Position numbers and translations under genes: made by a program. The notes beneath the pieces are model-generated. The model was not told the origin of the DNA, did not search any database, and worked only from the letters and a program-made list of their open reading frames with translations. 64,000 nucleotides of DNA from Rhizobium sp. L1K21 (GTDB lineage Bacteria; Pseudomonadota; Alphaproteobacteria; Rhizobiales; Rhizobiaceae). Shown here in pieces: positions 51,908-62,217 of this stretch (the stretch's first letter is position 1; each line of letters begins with the position of its first letter). The stretch spans positions 62,001 through 126,000 of the forward strand of contig NZ_JAMXLE010000004.1 in NCBI RefSeq assembly GCF_024055895.1, given 5' to 3'.

Positions 51908-52831
51908 ATGAGCAACCAGTCAAACAACTTCTTATTTGATGCCGGAAAAATGAGTCAGAATTTTAAAGCAGGCGCCATTATCGCGATTTCGAGCCATGTC
52001 ATGCGCGGTTCTGTTGGAAATAGAGCCATCACATTCTCGCTTTCAGCGCTTGGCTATCCTGTCTGGAGCGTTCCAACAGTGGTTTTGCCGTGGCATCCGG
52101 GTCAGGGTCCCTCGACACGGCTGACCTTTGATGAGGCTGCTTTCCAATCCGCGATGACGGATCTGGAGCAATCTCCCTGGCGAAACGAGGTAAAAGCGGT
52201 TGTGACCGGATATTTTGCCAGTGCGGGCCAGGTTCGTGCTGCCGCCGGACTGATTTCCGCTTTGCGCCGCGAAAAGCCTGAGCTCCTTTATCTTTGCGAT
52301 CCGGTGATCGGAGATCGCGGAGGTCTTTATGTCCCAGAAGTGATTGCTGAGGCCATCCGGGATTTTCTTCTGCCACTCGCCTCCTTTGCAACGCCCAACC
52401 GTTTTGAACTGGGATGGCTTTCGAACCGTCCCGTTGAAAATAACCAGCAGATTGTTGAAGCTGCCCGCCTCCTGGGGGTGCCAAGGGCTGTCATCACCTC
52501 GGCCTATGCCACGAGCTCCGGTGCCATTGCCAATCTCTATGTTGATGGTTCCCAGCTCCTGCTGGCAGAACATCGCGAACTTTCCCATGTTCCCAATGGC
52601 CTCGGTGATTTGTTTTCTGCACTTTTTCTGGCAAGAAGCTTCTCGGGCCAAAGCGGGGAGGACGCATTGAGACTGTCGACGGCAGCCGTCTTTCAAGCTG
52701 CGGCCCACGCGGTAGATGCCGGCGCCAATGAGTTGCTGCTCGAAGACATGCAAAATGCGTTGCGGGTGCCGTATGCGAATGTACAGTTGCGGCAGCTGCC
52801 TAGCTTAAATTCCCGCTTGAAACAGGATTGA
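51908..52831 (+). CDS. pdxY: Pyridoxal kinase PdxY
   Basis: 307 residues. It phosphorylates pyridoxal to PLP in the salvage route. Ribokinase-like fold: ISSHVMRGSVGNRAITFSLSALGYPVWSVPTVVLPWHPG, CDPVIGDRGGLYVPE, TPNRFELGWLS and the ATP/anion-hole segment GLGDLFSALFLA. Start is ATG 51908; an in-frame ATG at 51950 is also possible and closer to the family N-terminus. YggS elsewhere in the window also handles PLP. Confidence 0.93.
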   Translation: MSNQSNNFLFDAGKMSQNFKAGAIIAISSHVMRGSVGNRAITFSLSALGYPVWSVPTVVLPWHPGQGPSTRLTFDEAAFQSAMTDLEQSPWRNEVKAVVTGYFASAGQVRAAAGLISALRREKPELLYLCDPVIGDRGGLYVPEVIAEAIRDFLLPLASFATPNRFELGWLSNRPVENNQQIVEAARLLGVPRAVITSAYATSSGAIANLYVDGSQLLLAEHRELSHVPNGLGDLFSALFLARSFSGQSGEDALRLSTAAVFQAAAHAVDAGANELLLEDMQNALRVPYANVQLRQLPSLNSRLKQD

Positions 52832-52858
52832 TCTTTTCAGCGACATCATTGATAGGGC

Positions 52859-53506
52859 ATGAACATGACTCACTTTCCCGACCGTCTCCTGAACGGATAT
52901 AAAAACTTCATGAGTGGCCGATATTCGGCGGAGCGCGACCGCTACCGTTCGCTGGCTGCGGAAGGTCAAAAGCCTAAATTCATGATTATCGCCTGTTGTG
53001 ACTCCCGGGCTGCACCCGAGACGGTTTTTGACTGTGGTCCGGGGGAACTGTTTGTGGTGCGCAACGTGGCCAATCTGGTGCCACCCTATGAGCCGGATGG
53101 GAGTTACCATTCGACCTCTGCGGCGCTGGAATTTGCGGTGCAATCGCTGAAAGTGAGCGACATCGTTGTGATGGGGCACGGGCGTTGCGGCGGTATCCAG
53201 GCCGCTCTTTCCCCGAGCACGGAGCCTCTTTCTCCCGGTGACTTCATCGGCAAATGGATGGGACTTCTGGATGGCGCTGCAAAGCAGATCCGCGACGCCG
53301 GACTGCTTACGGATGGTGAGCGTCAGAGAGCACTTGAGCGGGTTTCGGTGCGAAACTCGCTTCAGAACCTGCGGTCATTCCCATGTGTGAACATCCTTGA
53401 GAAGAAGGGCCGCCTCAATCTGCACGGAGCCTGGTTTGATATATCCTCGGGAGAGCTCTGGGTCATGAATGCTGAAAGCGGCGACTTCACGCGGCCTGAT
53501 CTGTGA
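52859..53506 (+). CDS. can: Beta-class carbonic anhydrase
   Basis: 215 residues. It interconverts CO2 and bicarbonate, which feeds carboxylases such as AccABCD. Zinc ligands Cys47 (in IACCDSRAAPE), His107 and Cys110 (in MGHGRCGG), with the Asp49/Arg50-type dyad next to Cys47. Length and the RNVANLVPPYEPD segment are typical. No signal peptide. Confidence 0.95.
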   Translation: MNMTHFPDRLLNGYKNFMSGRYSAERDRYRSLAAEGQKPKFMIIACCDSRAAPETVFDCGPGELFVVRNVANLVPPYEPDGSYHSTSAALEFAVQSLKVSDIVVMGHGRCGGIQAALSPSTEPLSPGDFIGKWMGLLDGAAKQIRDAGLLTDGERQRALERVSVRNSLQNLRSFPCVNILEKKGRLNLHGAWFDISSGELWVMNAESGDFTRPDL

Positions 53507-53522
53507 ATTGTCAGAAACAGGT

Positions 53523-53552
53523 GCGGCGCGAACTTCCACAGGATCGCGCCGC
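53523..53552 (+). terminator. Probable terminator of can
   Basis: A perfect 9-bp stem GCGGCGCGA / TCGCGCCGC with a 12-base loop, followed by a moderately T-rich tract. It lies in the 78-base convergent gap before the lytic transglycosylase gene. Confidence 0.65.
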
Positions 53553-53584
53553 CCGCTTTGGCTTTCTTTCAAATCGCTTGGCGG

Positions 53585-54397
53585 TCAGCGGCCGTCAATC
53601 TCAGCAGCCATGATAGCGATTGCCTGCTGATAGACACTGGCTGCGTTCCAGCCTTGAATGGCCCTGAAATTCGGCTCGCCCGGCTGGTATCCGGCACCGC
53701 GCTGCCATCCGTGTCCGACCAGGAAGTTTGCCGTTGATGAAAGGGCGTCCATGCGTGACCGGGCCATATCGACGTGACCATTACGGTCTCCATCGACCCC
53801 ATAAAGAAGCACGTTTTTCGGCAGAAACTGGGTCTGGCCGATCTCGCCATGGGCTGCGCCAATGGAATTGATTGGCAGCGCGCCGCTTTCCACGAGCTTC
53901 AAAGCTGCATAGAGCTGATCGGTGAAATATGCCGAGCGGCGGCAATCATAGGCGAGCGTCGCTACGGCAGAAAGCGTGTGCTGATCACCCATATATCCGC
54001 CAAACGCGGTTTCCATGCCCCAGATGGCAATCAATGGGCCGGCAGGCACCCCGTAGCGGCTTTCGATCGCATTGAAGATACCGGCATTCGCGCTCTTCAT
54101 TTTCTTGCCACGGGCGATAATCGTGGAAGCGCCGCGCATCTGCATGAACTGATCGAGCGAAAGTTTGAAGCTCTTCTGGCCGCGGTCGGCGCGAATGGTC
54201 GCCCGGTTGTAATTCACATTTGCCATCACCTGGTTGAGGGTCGATGCCTTGATGCCATTTCTCACGGCTTCCTGGGCGAACTGGCCTTTCCAGGCTTCGA
54301 AGCCGCTGGACGTGTTACCACAACTTGCGGCCAGAACCGGTGTTGCCGTGATGAAGCCGAGCATTGCGGCGACTGCAAAGCGTTTGCCGAATTTCAT
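53585..54397 (-). CDS. Secreted lytic murein transglycosylase (MltB-like)
   Basis: 270 residues from the ATG at 54397, with GGGGAAA upstream. Signal peptide MKFGKRFAVAAMLGFITATPVLAA. The SLT_2/MltB-type domain holds the catalytic Glu in IWGMETAFGG, then GQTQFLPKNVL-type and DLNGNGHVD-like (GDRNGHVDMARS) segments. It cleaves glycan strands in the periplasm. The closing part is GYQPGEPNFRAIQGWNAASVYQQAIAIMA. Confidence 0.9.
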   Translation of the reverse strand: MKFGKRFAVAAMLGFITATPVLAASCGNTSSGFEAWKGQFAQEAVRNGIKASTLNQVMANVNYNRATIRADRGQKSFKLSLDQFMQMRGASTIIARGKKMKSANAGIFNAIESRYGVPAGPLIAIWGMETAFGGYMGDQHTLSAVATLAYDCRRSAYFTDQLYAALKLVESGALPINSIGAAHGEIGQTQFLPKNVLLYGVDGDRNGHVDMARSRMDALSSTANFLVGHGWQRGAGYQPGEPNFRAIQGWNAASVYQQAIAIMAAEIDGR

Positions 54398-54476
54398 AAA
54401 TGTTTCCCCATTTAGATCGGATGCGAACATGCCAATAAACGGCTGATTTGTCATCATTTCGTTGGTGCTAATAAAA

Positions 54477-54507
54477 AGCACCCGCCGTTTGAAAACGCGC
54501 GGGTGCT
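54477..54507 (-). terminator. Intrinsic terminator of asd
   Basis: A 9-bp stem AGCACCCGC / GCGGGTGCT with a further inner pairing (CGTTT / AAACG). On the minus strand it runs into a T-run. It lies 27 bases past the asd stop. Confidence 0.9.
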
Positions 54508-54533
54508 CTCAATTATTCCGAACGACCGAAAAA

Positions 54534-55559
54534 TCAGTTCTTCGGCTTGATCAGATTGCGGTTGATTAGCAATTCGGCAATCTGCACCGCATTCAAGGCG
54601 GCACCCTTGCGCAGGTTGTCGGAGACGACCCACATGTTCAGGCCGTTTTCGACGGTTGCGTCTTCGCGGATACGGGAAATATAGGTGGCATCTTCGCCCG
54701 CGCATTCGATCGGCGTGACGTAACCGCCATCTTCGTGCTTGTCGATCACCAGGCAACCCGGCGCATCACGCAGAATATCGCGCGCCTGATCGGCGGTAAT
54801 TTCGCGCTCGAATTCCATATTGACGGATTCAGAGTGACCGATGAAGACCGGCACGCGAACGGCCGTGCAGGTAACCTTGATTGAAGTATCCAGCATCTTC
54901 TTGGTTTCCGCCAGAACCTTCCACTCTTCCTTGGTATATCCGTCTTCCATGAAGACATCGATATGCGGGATGACGTTGAAGGCAATCCGCTTGGTGAACT
55001 TCTTGGTTTCAATGGGATCGGCGACAAAGACGGCGCGCGACTGATTGAAAAGTTCATCCATACCCTCCTTGCCGGCACCGGAAACGGATTGGTAGGTGGA
55101 AACGACAATGCGCTTGATCTTGGCAAAGTCATGCAGTGGCTTCAGAGCCACAACAAGCTGAGCTGTTGAGCAATTGGGGTTTGCAATGATGTTTTTCTTG
55201 GTAAAGCCGCTGATGGCATCCGGGTTTACCTCCGGAACGATCAGCGGAACTTCCGAATCATAGCGCCATGCGGAGGAGTTATCGATCACCACGCAACCCT
55301 GCTTGCCGATCTTGGGCGAAAACTTCTGCGATACGCTGCCGCCGGCAGACATCAAGCAGATATCTGTATCGGAAAAGTCGTAGTTTTCGAGGTTGGAGAC
55401 CCGCAGCGTTCTATCGCCATAGGATACTTCGGTGCCGACGGAGCGGCTGGATGCCAGCGGCACGATCTCGTCGGCAGGGAAGTTACGCTCTTCAAGAATA
55501 TTGAGCATCTCCCGGCCTACATTCCCGGTTGCGCCCGCAATTGCTACTTTGAAACCCAT
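54534..55559 (-). CDS. asd: Aspartate-semialdehyde dehydrogenase
   Basis: 341 residues. It makes aspartate semialdehyde, the branch to lysine, DAP, threonine, methionine and isoleucine. NADP loop GATGNVGREML, the active-site Cys in NCSTAQL, substrate residues in QSVSGAGKEGMDEL, and the C-terminal signature. The ATG at 55559 has only a weak AAGAGAG site, and about 240 bases of likely leader lie upstream, with a Thr/Lys-rich small ORF and hairpins. It is preceded by a promoter-like TTGACT-N16-TATGAG. Confidence 0.96.
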   Translation of the reverse strand: MGFKVAIAGATGNVGREMLNILEERNFPADEIVPLASSRSVGTEVSYGDRTLRVSNLENYDFSDTDICLMSAGGSVSQKFSPKIGKQGCVVIDNSSAWRYDSEVPLIVPEVNPDAISGFTKKNIIANPNCSTAQLVVALKPLHDFAKIKRIVVSTYQSVSGAGKEGMDELFNQSRAVFVADPIETKKFTKRIAFNVIPHIDVFMEDGYTKEEWKVLAETKKMLDTSIKVTCTAVRVPVFIGHSESVNMEFEREITADQARDILRDAPGCLVIDKHEDGGYVTPIECAGEDATYISRIREDATVENGLNMWVVSDNLRKGAALNAVQIAELLINRNLIKPKN

Positions 55560-55884
55560 TTTCTAGCTCTCTTTCTCTTCTCTCCGCATTTCGGTGAGGA
55601 GGAAACCCGCAACAGCCGGGCTTCCCGTCCCCAGCCGAACCGGGGAGAGAGCGGTGGGCCAGGAACACTTAGACGGTTTTCGTCGTCGTTTTGGCCACGG
55701 TTTTGGAAATGGAAAAACGGTTCACCCGCCCGGCGTCAACCGGGGCGTCAAGCTCAGCGATATTGAAAATATTGCGCGGCATCTGGGTTTCCATTTTTTC
55801 TGCATTCGCTCATACGCGGTTTTTGGCAGGAGTCAACAGTTTCGCCCCTTTCGATGGACCCAAATTGCCGCAGCGGCGATCATC
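55560..55884 (-). promoter_or_regulatory. Long asd leader with candidate promoter and hairpins
   Basis: 325 bases between xthA and asd. On the minus strand: TTGACT at 55831-55836 and TATGAG at 55809-55814 (16-base spacer) would start transcription near 55802. Downstream: the small ORF at 55669-55794, a hairpin GGAAGCCCG / CGGGTTTCC (55601-55625, one G-U pair), and CCTCCTC (minus, 55596-55602), which could pair with GGAGAG at 55580-55585. No T-run follows the hairpin. Attenuation is inferred. Confidence 0.55.
55669..55794 (-). CDS. Possible Thr/Lys-rich leader peptide upstream of asd
   Basis: An open frame of 41 codons from ATG 55794 (37 from ATG 55782) that ends with TAA at 55669-55671. The last eleven codons read K-T-V-A-K-T-T-T-K-T-V, that is five Thr and three Lys. 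Those are end products of the pathway that asd serves. No clear Shine-Dalgarno site is seen. It may be a leader peptide, an unrelated small protein, or chance. Not recognised as a known family. Confidence 0.35.
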   Translation of the reverse strand: METQMPRNIFNIAELDAPVDAGRVNRFSISKTVAKTTTKTV

Positions 55885-56688
55885 TCAGAGATCGAATTGC
55901 GCTATCACGGGCACATGATCGGAAGGCTGGTTCCAGCCGCGCGCTTCCCTGAGAATCTCGATTGCGCGCAGATGCGGGCTCAAATCCTTCGATGACCAGA
56001 TGTGGTCAAGCCTGCGGCCCTTGTCTGCTGCACTCCAATCTTTTGCTCGGTAACTCCACCATGTGTAGATCTTTTCCGGCTCGGGCGTGAACTCGCGCAT
56101 CAGGTCGGCCCAGGCACCGCGTGCCATCACCTCCTTGAGACCATCCGTCTCTATGGGCGTGTGGCTGACGATCTTCAGGAGCTGCTTGTGTGACCAGACA
56201 TCGTTTTCGAGCGGCGCAATATTGAGGTCGCCAACCAAAATGGAAGAGATACCGGCCTCGGCTTCGGCGTGTATTTCTTTCATTTCCTCAATGAAATCGA
56301 GCTTATGGCCGAATTTCGGGTTAACGTCCCGATTGGGCTCGTCGCCACCGGCTGGAACGTAGAAATTGTGCAGCCTGATCTTCTTGGACCCGGCCTCGAA
56401 GAGCGTGGACATGTGCCGGGTGTCGCCTACACGGCAAAAATCGCGGCGATCAACGTCACTCAGCGGCAGTTTCGAAATCGTTGCGACGCCGTGGTAGCCC
56501 TTCTGGCCGTGAATTTCGATGTGTTCGTAACCTGCTTCGCACAGCGGCTCGAACGGAAAGAGGTCGTTCGGGCATTTGGTTTCCTGCAGGCACAGAATAT
56601 CAGGCTGATGGCTTGCGAGAAAATCGAGAACGATCGGCATACGAAGCCGAATTGAATTGATATTCCAGGTGGCGAGTTTGAATTGCAT
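55885..56688 (-). CDS. xthA: Exodeoxyribonuclease III
   Basis: 267 residues. AP endonuclease and 3'-5' exonuclease for base-excision repair. Motifs: LATWNINSIRLRM, LCLQETKCPND with the metal-binding Glu, GYHGVATISKLP, LVGDLNIAPLENDVWSHKQ, and WNQPSDHVPVIAQFDL with the catalytic His. It lies after lolA on the same strand. Confidence 0.96.
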   Translation of the reverse strand: MQFKLATWNINSIRLRMPIVLDFLASHQPDILCLQETKCPNDLFPFEPLCEAGYEHIEIHGQKGYHGVATISKLPLSDVDRRDFCRVGDTRHMSTLFEAGSKKIRLHNFYVPAGGDEPNRDVNPKFGHKLDFIEEMKEIHAEAEAGISSILVGDLNIAPLENDVWSHKQLLKIVSHTPIETDGLKEVMARGAWADLMREFTPEPEKIYTWWSYRAKDWSAADKGRRLDHIWSSKDLSPHLRAIEILREARGWNQPSDHVPVIAQFDL

Positions 56689-56758
56689 CAGGTCATCCGG
56701 TCCGTTTTGTCATGGCCCGTCTAACCCGATTTTTCGCAAAAGGAAATGTCGCGACGCC

Positions 56759-57397
56759 TTATCTGGAGTCGCGGCCGGTTTTGTGGACTTCGTCGTAAGG
56801 CACTTCAAACACTTTGGGACCAAATGTGACGCCGGTCTGCGTATTGAAGATCATCACGGTCGTATCCTGCCCGCGGCTGTCCTTGATCGTCCATTGGCGC
56901 AGATCGTTCGTTTTGGGATCGAACATCATGGTAATCGTCGAATCACCGAAGATCGTTTTGTCACCCAGTACGACGGTCACGAGGTCTTCATCCTCGGTTA
57001 CGTTGCGCACCATTTCGCCATTCAGGTCGATGGTCTGATCCAGGAGCAGTTTCAACGGTGTCTTGGAAAGCGGATAGATGCTCCAGGTTTCAAGCTTCTG
57101 GTTGCCGATCACCACATACTGGCCGTCTGAAATGACGCGCATCGGCGAGGGGTCTTCATAATTGAAGCGAATGCGACCGGGACGCTCCAGAAAAAACTTG
57201 CCGCCTGTCTGTTCGCCGCGCGGTCCAAACTGGATGAATTCGCCGGTCATCGTCTTGATGGTCGCAAAATGGTTGGCAATTTCCTGCGCCTTGGCGTTTG
57301 CGGCCAATGCAGGCAATGCGGGCAATAGCCCGGTTGCTGAGATGGCGCCTGCCAGCGCGAATTTCATGAAAACCCTGCGTTTCAGCGGGTGCATCAT
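56759..57397 (-). CDS. lolA: LolA-like outer-membrane lipoprotein carrier
   Basis: 212 residues from the ATG at 57397, with AAGGAG about 9 bases upstream. A signal peptide (RRVFMKFALAGAISATGLLPALPALAA) is followed by the LolA-type beta fold: FATIKTMTGEFIQFGPRGEQTGGKFFLERPGRIRFNYEDPSPMRVISDG. LolA ferries lipoproteins across the periplasm. It follows ftsK by 82 bases; ftsK-lolA order is a strong support for the name. Confidence 0.93.
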   Translation of the reverse strand: MMHPLKRRVFMKFALAGAISATGLLPALPALAANAKAQEIANHFATIKTMTGEFIQFGPRGEQTGGKFFLERPGRIRFNYEDPSPMRVISDGQYVVIGNQKLETWSIYPLSKTPLKLLLDQTIDLNGEMVRNVTEDEDLVTVVLGDKTIFGDSTITMMFDPKTNDLRQWTIKDSRGQDTTVMIFNTQTGVTFGPKVFEVPYDEVHKTGRDSR

Positions 57398-57479
57398 TTT
57401 TGATTCTCCTTCGATCATCACCGCACACTCGCTACAAACTGCGGCATACTCGTGGCGAGGATAAAGCCGTTCGGCTTCA

Positions 57480-60140
57480 TCAATCGCCGATTATGTCTCT
57501 TTCGGTGGGCACCAGGATTTCGCGTTTTCCGGCATGGTTGGCCGGGCCGATCACGCCTTCCTGCTCCATGCGCTCAATCAGTGTTGCGGCTCTGTTGTAG
57601 CCGATGCCGAGACGTCGCTGGATGTAGGAGGTGGAGGCCTTGCCGTCGCGCAGCACAATGGCGACCGCCTGGTCATAAGGATCGTCAGAACCCTCAAGGT
57701 TCGATGTGCCGGCGGGACCGCCACCGCCTTCGCCATCTTCGTCGTCATCTTCCGTAATGGCGTCGAGATATTCCGGCACGCCCTGGGTCTTCAGATAGGA
57801 CACGATGTCTTCGACTTCCTTGTCCGAAACAAAAGGTCCGTGGACGCGCTGAATGCGGCCGCCACCGGCCATATAGAGCATGTCGCCCATGCCCAGCAGC
57901 TGTTCTGCGCCTTGTTCGCCAAGGATGGTACGGCTGTCGATCTTGGAGGTCACCTGGAAGGATATGCGGGTCGGGAAGTTCGCCTTGATGGTACCAGTGA
58001 TCACGTCCACAGAAGGACGCTGCGTCGCCATGATCACGTGGATGCCAGCAGCACGCGCCATCTGAGCCAGACGTTGAACAGCACCCTCGATGTCCTTGCC
58101 AGCCACCATCATCAGGTCGGCCATTTCGTCGATGATCACGACGATGTAGGGCAGCGGCTTGAGATCGAACTCTTCTGTCTCGTAGATCGCTTCGCCTGTT
58201 TCGCGGTCGAAACCCGTCTGCACGGTGCGGGTAATCGCCTCTCCGTTGGCCAAAGCCTGCTCGACGCGGGCATTAAAGCCATCGATGTTACGCACGCCGA
58301 TCTTGGACATTTTCTTATAGCGATCTTCCATCTCCCGCACGGTCCATTTGAGCGCGACAACGGCCTTCTTGGGGTCTGTCACGACAGGGGACAGCAGGTG
58401 CGGGATGCCGTCATAGATCGAAAGTTCGAGCATTTTCGGGTCGATCATGATCAGGCGGCACTTTTCCGGCGAAAGCCGGTAGACCAGTGACAGGATCATC
58501 GTGTTGATGGCGACCGACTTACCGGAGCCCGTTGTACCGGCAACGAGAAGGTGCGGCATTTTCGCAAGGTCGGCGACCACGGGCTCGCCGCCAATGGTCT
58601 TGCCAAGCGCCATAGCCAGCTTTGCCTTCGAGCCTTCGAAGTCGCGGTTTTCGATGATTTCGCGCAGATAAACGGTCTCGCGTTTCTGGTTCGGGAGTTC
58701 GATGCCGATGGCATTGCGGCCCTGAACCACCGCCACACGGGCGGCAATCGCGCTCATGGAGCGGGCAATATCGTCTGCAAGGCCGATCACGCGGGAAGAC
58801 TTGATGCCGGGCGCAGGTTCCAGCTCATAAAGCGTGACGACAGGTCCTGGGCGCACATGGATGATCTCGCCCTTCACGCCGAAATCTTCGAGAACCCCTT
58901 CCAGAATGCGGGCATTCTGTTCCAAGGCTTCCGGCGACAAGGTCGGATCACGCCCGGACGCCTGCGGCTGGGCCAGCAGGTCCATTGGGGGCAGGTGAAA
59001 GCCATCGCTGCCGGGCATGCGGGTTGGGCTTGCGCGCATGGGCGCACGGGCGGCCGGTGGCGCCCGCGGTCTTGCGGGTGCCGGCGTTGGTGCTGGATGG
59101 GGTGCCGCTACACGCGCGCTTGGCTGCGGTGCAGCGGGTCTTGGATCCGGCAGGATGCCCGCCGGCCTGGGCATATCGAGGTCGAATGGAAGGTCGTCAT
59201 CCTCATCGTCCTCGAAGAAGGAGGGTTCGCGGCGACCGGCGGATGCCGCTGGTGCCTTGTTCTCATAGAGATCGGGTTCCACGCGCTGACCGGGCTCGGT
59301 GTCATATTGCCGTGCGCTGTAGGGCATTGCGCCATCGAATTCTTCTTCATTGAAATCATATGGGGCTTCGAAATCATCGTCCTCATCGTGTCTTTCACGC
59401 ATTCCTGTCAGTCGCCGGACATGGCCCTGCAGGGTGTACCAGCCATGAGCTGCAGCACCAAAGGCAACTTCGAACGGCGAAAACGAATCATCGTCGTCGT
59501 CTTCAATCTGAGGTTCCGGCGCGCGGCGCTGAGCCGGTGAAGGCTTTGCCTTGGGCTGCACCGGCTCGCCCTGAATGAGGCCGGAGGCAAAGGCCAGAAC
59601 CCAGGCTGCCGGAACGGCAATAATGCTGCCGGCGATCATGCCACCAATGCCGGAGGGGTATGCACCGAGGAAAAGTGCTGGCAAGCGCAGGATCATGTCG
59701 CCCGATACACCACCTATGCCATTGGGCAGCGGCCAGGTAATAGGCGAGGGAAAACATCCGAGAGCCGTCGACGCCATGACCGAACCGGCAAACCAGGCTA
59801 CGGCGCGCTGCGGCAGGCGGGTGATGGGTTTGTGAAAGATCAGTGCCAGGGCCAGCGCCAGAATGGGCAGCAGCGCCACAACAGCGCCGAGGCCGAAGAA
59901 CTGCATGGCAAGGTCTGAGAATATGGCGCCGGGGTAGCCCAGCAGGTTGGACGGTTCGCCGCCATTTGCATAGCTCAGGCTGGGATCCGAGACGTTCCAG
60001 GTGGACAGCGCAACCACGGCAAGAGCAAGGCTCAGGAAAATCGCAAGACCCATCAGCGATGCCGCCTGACGCCAGATGAAGGCACCAAGTCCTGAGCTGC
60101 TTTTTCCGTTATCAAAGGTTGTTTGAGAGCCGCGTGCCAT
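57480..60140 (-). CDS. ftsK: DNA translocase FtsK
   Basis: 886 residues. It couples division to chromosome-dimer resolution. N-terminal helices (about 25-200) anchor it in the membrane. An acidic, Pro/Ala-rich linker follows (for example [30 protein letters not shown]). The RecA-like motor has Walker [13 protein letters not shown] near residue 536 and [13 protein letters not shown]. The gamma domain ([40 protein letters not shown]) reads KOPS. FtsK ends with the standard tail. Several acidic antisense ORFs here are shadows. Confidence 0.97.
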   Translation of the reverse strand: MARGSQTTFDNGKSSSGLGAFIWRQAASLMGLAIFLSLALAVVALSTWNVSDPSLSYANGGEPSNLLGYPGAIFSDLAMQFFGLGAVVALLPILALALALIFHKPITRLPQRAVAWFAGSVMASTALGCFPSPITWPLPNGIGGVSGDMILRLPALFLGAYPSGIGGMIAGSIIAVPAAWVLAFASGLIQGEPVQPKAKPSPAQRRAPEPQIEDDDDDSFSPFEVAFGAAAHGWYTLQGHVRRLTGMRERHDEDDDFEAPYDFNEEEFDGAMPYSARQYDTEPGQRVEPDLYENKAPAASAGRREPSFFEDDEDDDLPFDLDMPRPAGILPDPRPAAPQPSARVAAPHPAPTPAPARPRAPPAARAPMRASPTRMPGSDGFHLPPMDLLAQPQASGRDPTLSPEALEQNARILEGVLEDFGVKGEIIHVRPGPVVTLYELEPAPGIKSSRVIGLADDIARSMSAIAARVAVVQGRNAIGIELPNQKRETVYLREIIENRDFEGSKAKLAMALGKTIGGEPVVADLAKMPHLLVAGTTGSGKSVAINTMILSLVYRLSPEKCRLIMIDPKMLELSIYDGIPHLLSPVVTDPKKAVVALKWTVREMEDRYKKMSKIGVRNIDGFNARVEQALANGEAITRTVQTGFDRETGEAIYETEEFDLKPLPYIVVIIDEMADLMMVAGKDIEGAVQRLAQMARAAGIHVIMATQRPSVDVITGTIKANFPTRISFQVTSKIDSRTILGEQGAEQLLGMGDMLYMAGGGRIQRVHGPFVSDKEVEDIVSYLKTQGVPEYLDAITEDDDEDGEGGGGPAGTSNLEGSDDPYDQAVAIVLRDGKASTSYIQRRLGIGYNRAATLIERMEQEGVIGPANHAGKREILVPTERDIIGD

Positions 60141-60278
60141 GTTCTGCCTGTCACTTCCAAAGTTGATTGCCGGGCAAATCCGGCCGCACGCGTTTTTTGC
60201 GCGCGGTTTTGACAGAAAACTATCAGCGGGCAGTTAATAGCCCATTAACCATCGAGCTCTGGAATGGCCAAAAGAAAA

Positions 60279-60306
60279 AGGCCCGCCGGGAAAATCCGGC
60301 GGGCCT
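60279..60306 (-). terminator. Intrinsic terminator of amtB (copy 1)
   Basis: An 11-bp stem AGGCCCGCCGG / CCGGCGGGCCT with a 6-base loop; the minus strand continues into CTTTTTCTTTT. It lies 31 bases past the amtB stop. Confidence 0.9.
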
Positions 60307-60336
60307 CCATGCGCAAAGTATTGCAGATAATCTGGC

Positions 60337-61680
60337 TTACGAGTGGTAGGCCGCTTCGCCGTGGCTGGCGAGATCAAGGCCTTCGCGTTCGGCTTCGGGG
60401 CTGACGCGCAGACCGATGATCAGGTCGGTGATCTTGTAAAGGATAGCCGAGCCAATGCCGGTCCACAGGATCGTTACGATAACGGCAACGGCCTGTACGT
60501 AGAGCTGACCGCCAATGGAGAAGTCTTCTGCGCCTGTGCCACCGAAGGAAGGTGCCGTCAGGATACCGGTTGCCAGCGCGCCAAAGATGCCGCCGATGCC
60601 GTGAACGCCGAAGACGTCAGCGGTGTCGTCGTAGCCGAACTTGTTCTTCACCACGGAGACGAAGAAGTAGCAGAGCGGCGAAACCAGTACACCGAGAACG
60701 ATTGCGCCCATCGGACCGATGGAGCCGCAAGCCGGCGTTACGGCAACGAGACCGGCGACCATGCCGGAGATCGCGCCGAGCATCGACGCCTTGCCGCGGG
60801 TGACCTTTTCGGAGACGGCCCAGGACAGTGTTGCAGCAGCCGTTGCGATGAAGGTGTTGATCGCGGCCAGCATTGCGCCGCCGTTTGCTTCCAGGTTGGA
60901 GCCGGCGTTGAAGCCGAACCAGCCGAACCACAGCATGGCTGCGCCGACCATGGAGAGCGTCAGCGAATGCGGAGCCATCATGTCCTTGCCGAAGCCAATG
61001 CGCTTGCCAACCATGATTGCACCGATCAGACCGGCGACACCGGCGTTGATGTGAACAACCGTACCGCCGGCGAAGTCGAGTGCGCCAAGACCGAAGAGAT
61101 AGCCGTTGGCATCCCACACCATGTGCGCAACCGGGAAGTAGACGAAGGTAACCCACAGTGCGCAGAACAGAACCGAGGCACCGAATTTGATACGCTCGGC
61201 AAATGCGCCGATGATGAGGGCAGGCGTGATGGCGGCAAAGGTCATCTGGAACATGATGAAGACATATTCGGGAATGACCGCATCAGAGAAGGTGGCCGCG
61301 TTGCTATCCGGGGTAACGCCGGCAAGGAACATCTTTGCGGTACCGCCGAAGAACGGGTTGGTGGAGCCGCCAAAGGCAAACGAATAGCCGTAAACGACCC
61401 AGATGATCATCACTGTGCAGGCAATCACGGTGGTCTGCATGAGAACCGAGAGCATGTTCTTGGAGCGCACGAGGCCGCCATAGAAAAGCGCAAGGCCCGG
61501 GATGATCATGAACAGCACCAGGATGGTGGAGAGGAACATGAAAGCTGTATCGCCCTTGACCGGTACAATTTCGGCAGCGGCGGGGGCTGCTTCCTGCGCA
61601 AAGGCAATAGCGGGCGCCATGATGGCGGCAGCGGTGGCTCCCACGCGGCTGGCAGTTTTCACGATAAGAGAAGAGGACAT
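60337..61680 (-). CDS. amtB: Ammonium transporter AmtB (copy 1)
   Basis: 447 residues. An N-terminal signal-like region (ending AIAFAQEAAP) and eleven membrane helices. The twin histidines of the pore are in FAGGTVVHINAG and VFGVHGIGG, and the Asp of ALDFAGG. The family motif DGALVGxxxxxxxxCG-like part is AISGMVAGLVAVTPACGSIGPMGA. It comes 24 bases after the glnK copy 1; PII proteins plug AmtB when nitrogen is rich. Confidence 0.96.
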   Translation of the reverse strand: MSSSLIVKTASRVGATAAAIMAPAIAFAQEAAPAAAEIVPVKGDTAFMFLSTILVLFMIIPGLALFYGGLVRSKNMLSVLMQTTVIACTVMIIWVVYGYSFAFGGSTNPFFGGTAKMFLAGVTPDSNAATFSDAVIPEYVFIMFQMTFAAITPALIIGAFAERIKFGASVLFCALWVTFVYFPVAHMVWDANGYLFGLGALDFAGGTVVHINAGVAGLIGAIMVGKRIGFGKDMMAPHSLTLSMVGAAMLWFGWFGFNAGSNLEANGGAMLAAINTFIATAAATLSWAVSEKVTRGKASMLGAISGMVAGLVAVTPACGSIGPMGAIVLGVLVSPLCYFFVSVVKNKFGYDDTADVFGVHGIGGIFGALATGILTAPSFGGTGAEDFSIGGQLYVQAVAVIVTILWTGIGSAILYKITDLIIGLRVSPEAEREGLDLASHGEAAYHS

Positions 61681-61704
61681 TGGTTATAACTCCCTGAACA
61701 CGGC

Positions 61705-62091
<387 letters not shown>

Positions 62092-62217
62092 TTATCCGGG
62101 TGTGGAAATTATCATCTTATTCAACTGAGCCGACTGGCAATAAAATCCCCGGACCGAAGCCCGGGGGGTATGAACGGCTCTGCGAGCCGCAGACGGATGC
62201 CAAGCAAGCGCTGGGGC

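Noticed and set aside
55594-55995. 133-codon plus-strand frame across the asd-xthA gap
   Set aside because: Overlaps the end of xthA, has no ribosome site or family signal.
58551-59540. Antisense frame within ftsK
   Set aside because: Shadow of the low-complexity linker and motor of FtsK.
62147-62166. CCCCGG/CCGGGG hairpin between amtB copy 2 and glnK copy 1
   Set aside because: Position fits a terminator for amtB copy 2, but the following tract is only ATTTTA, so it is not listed as a feature.
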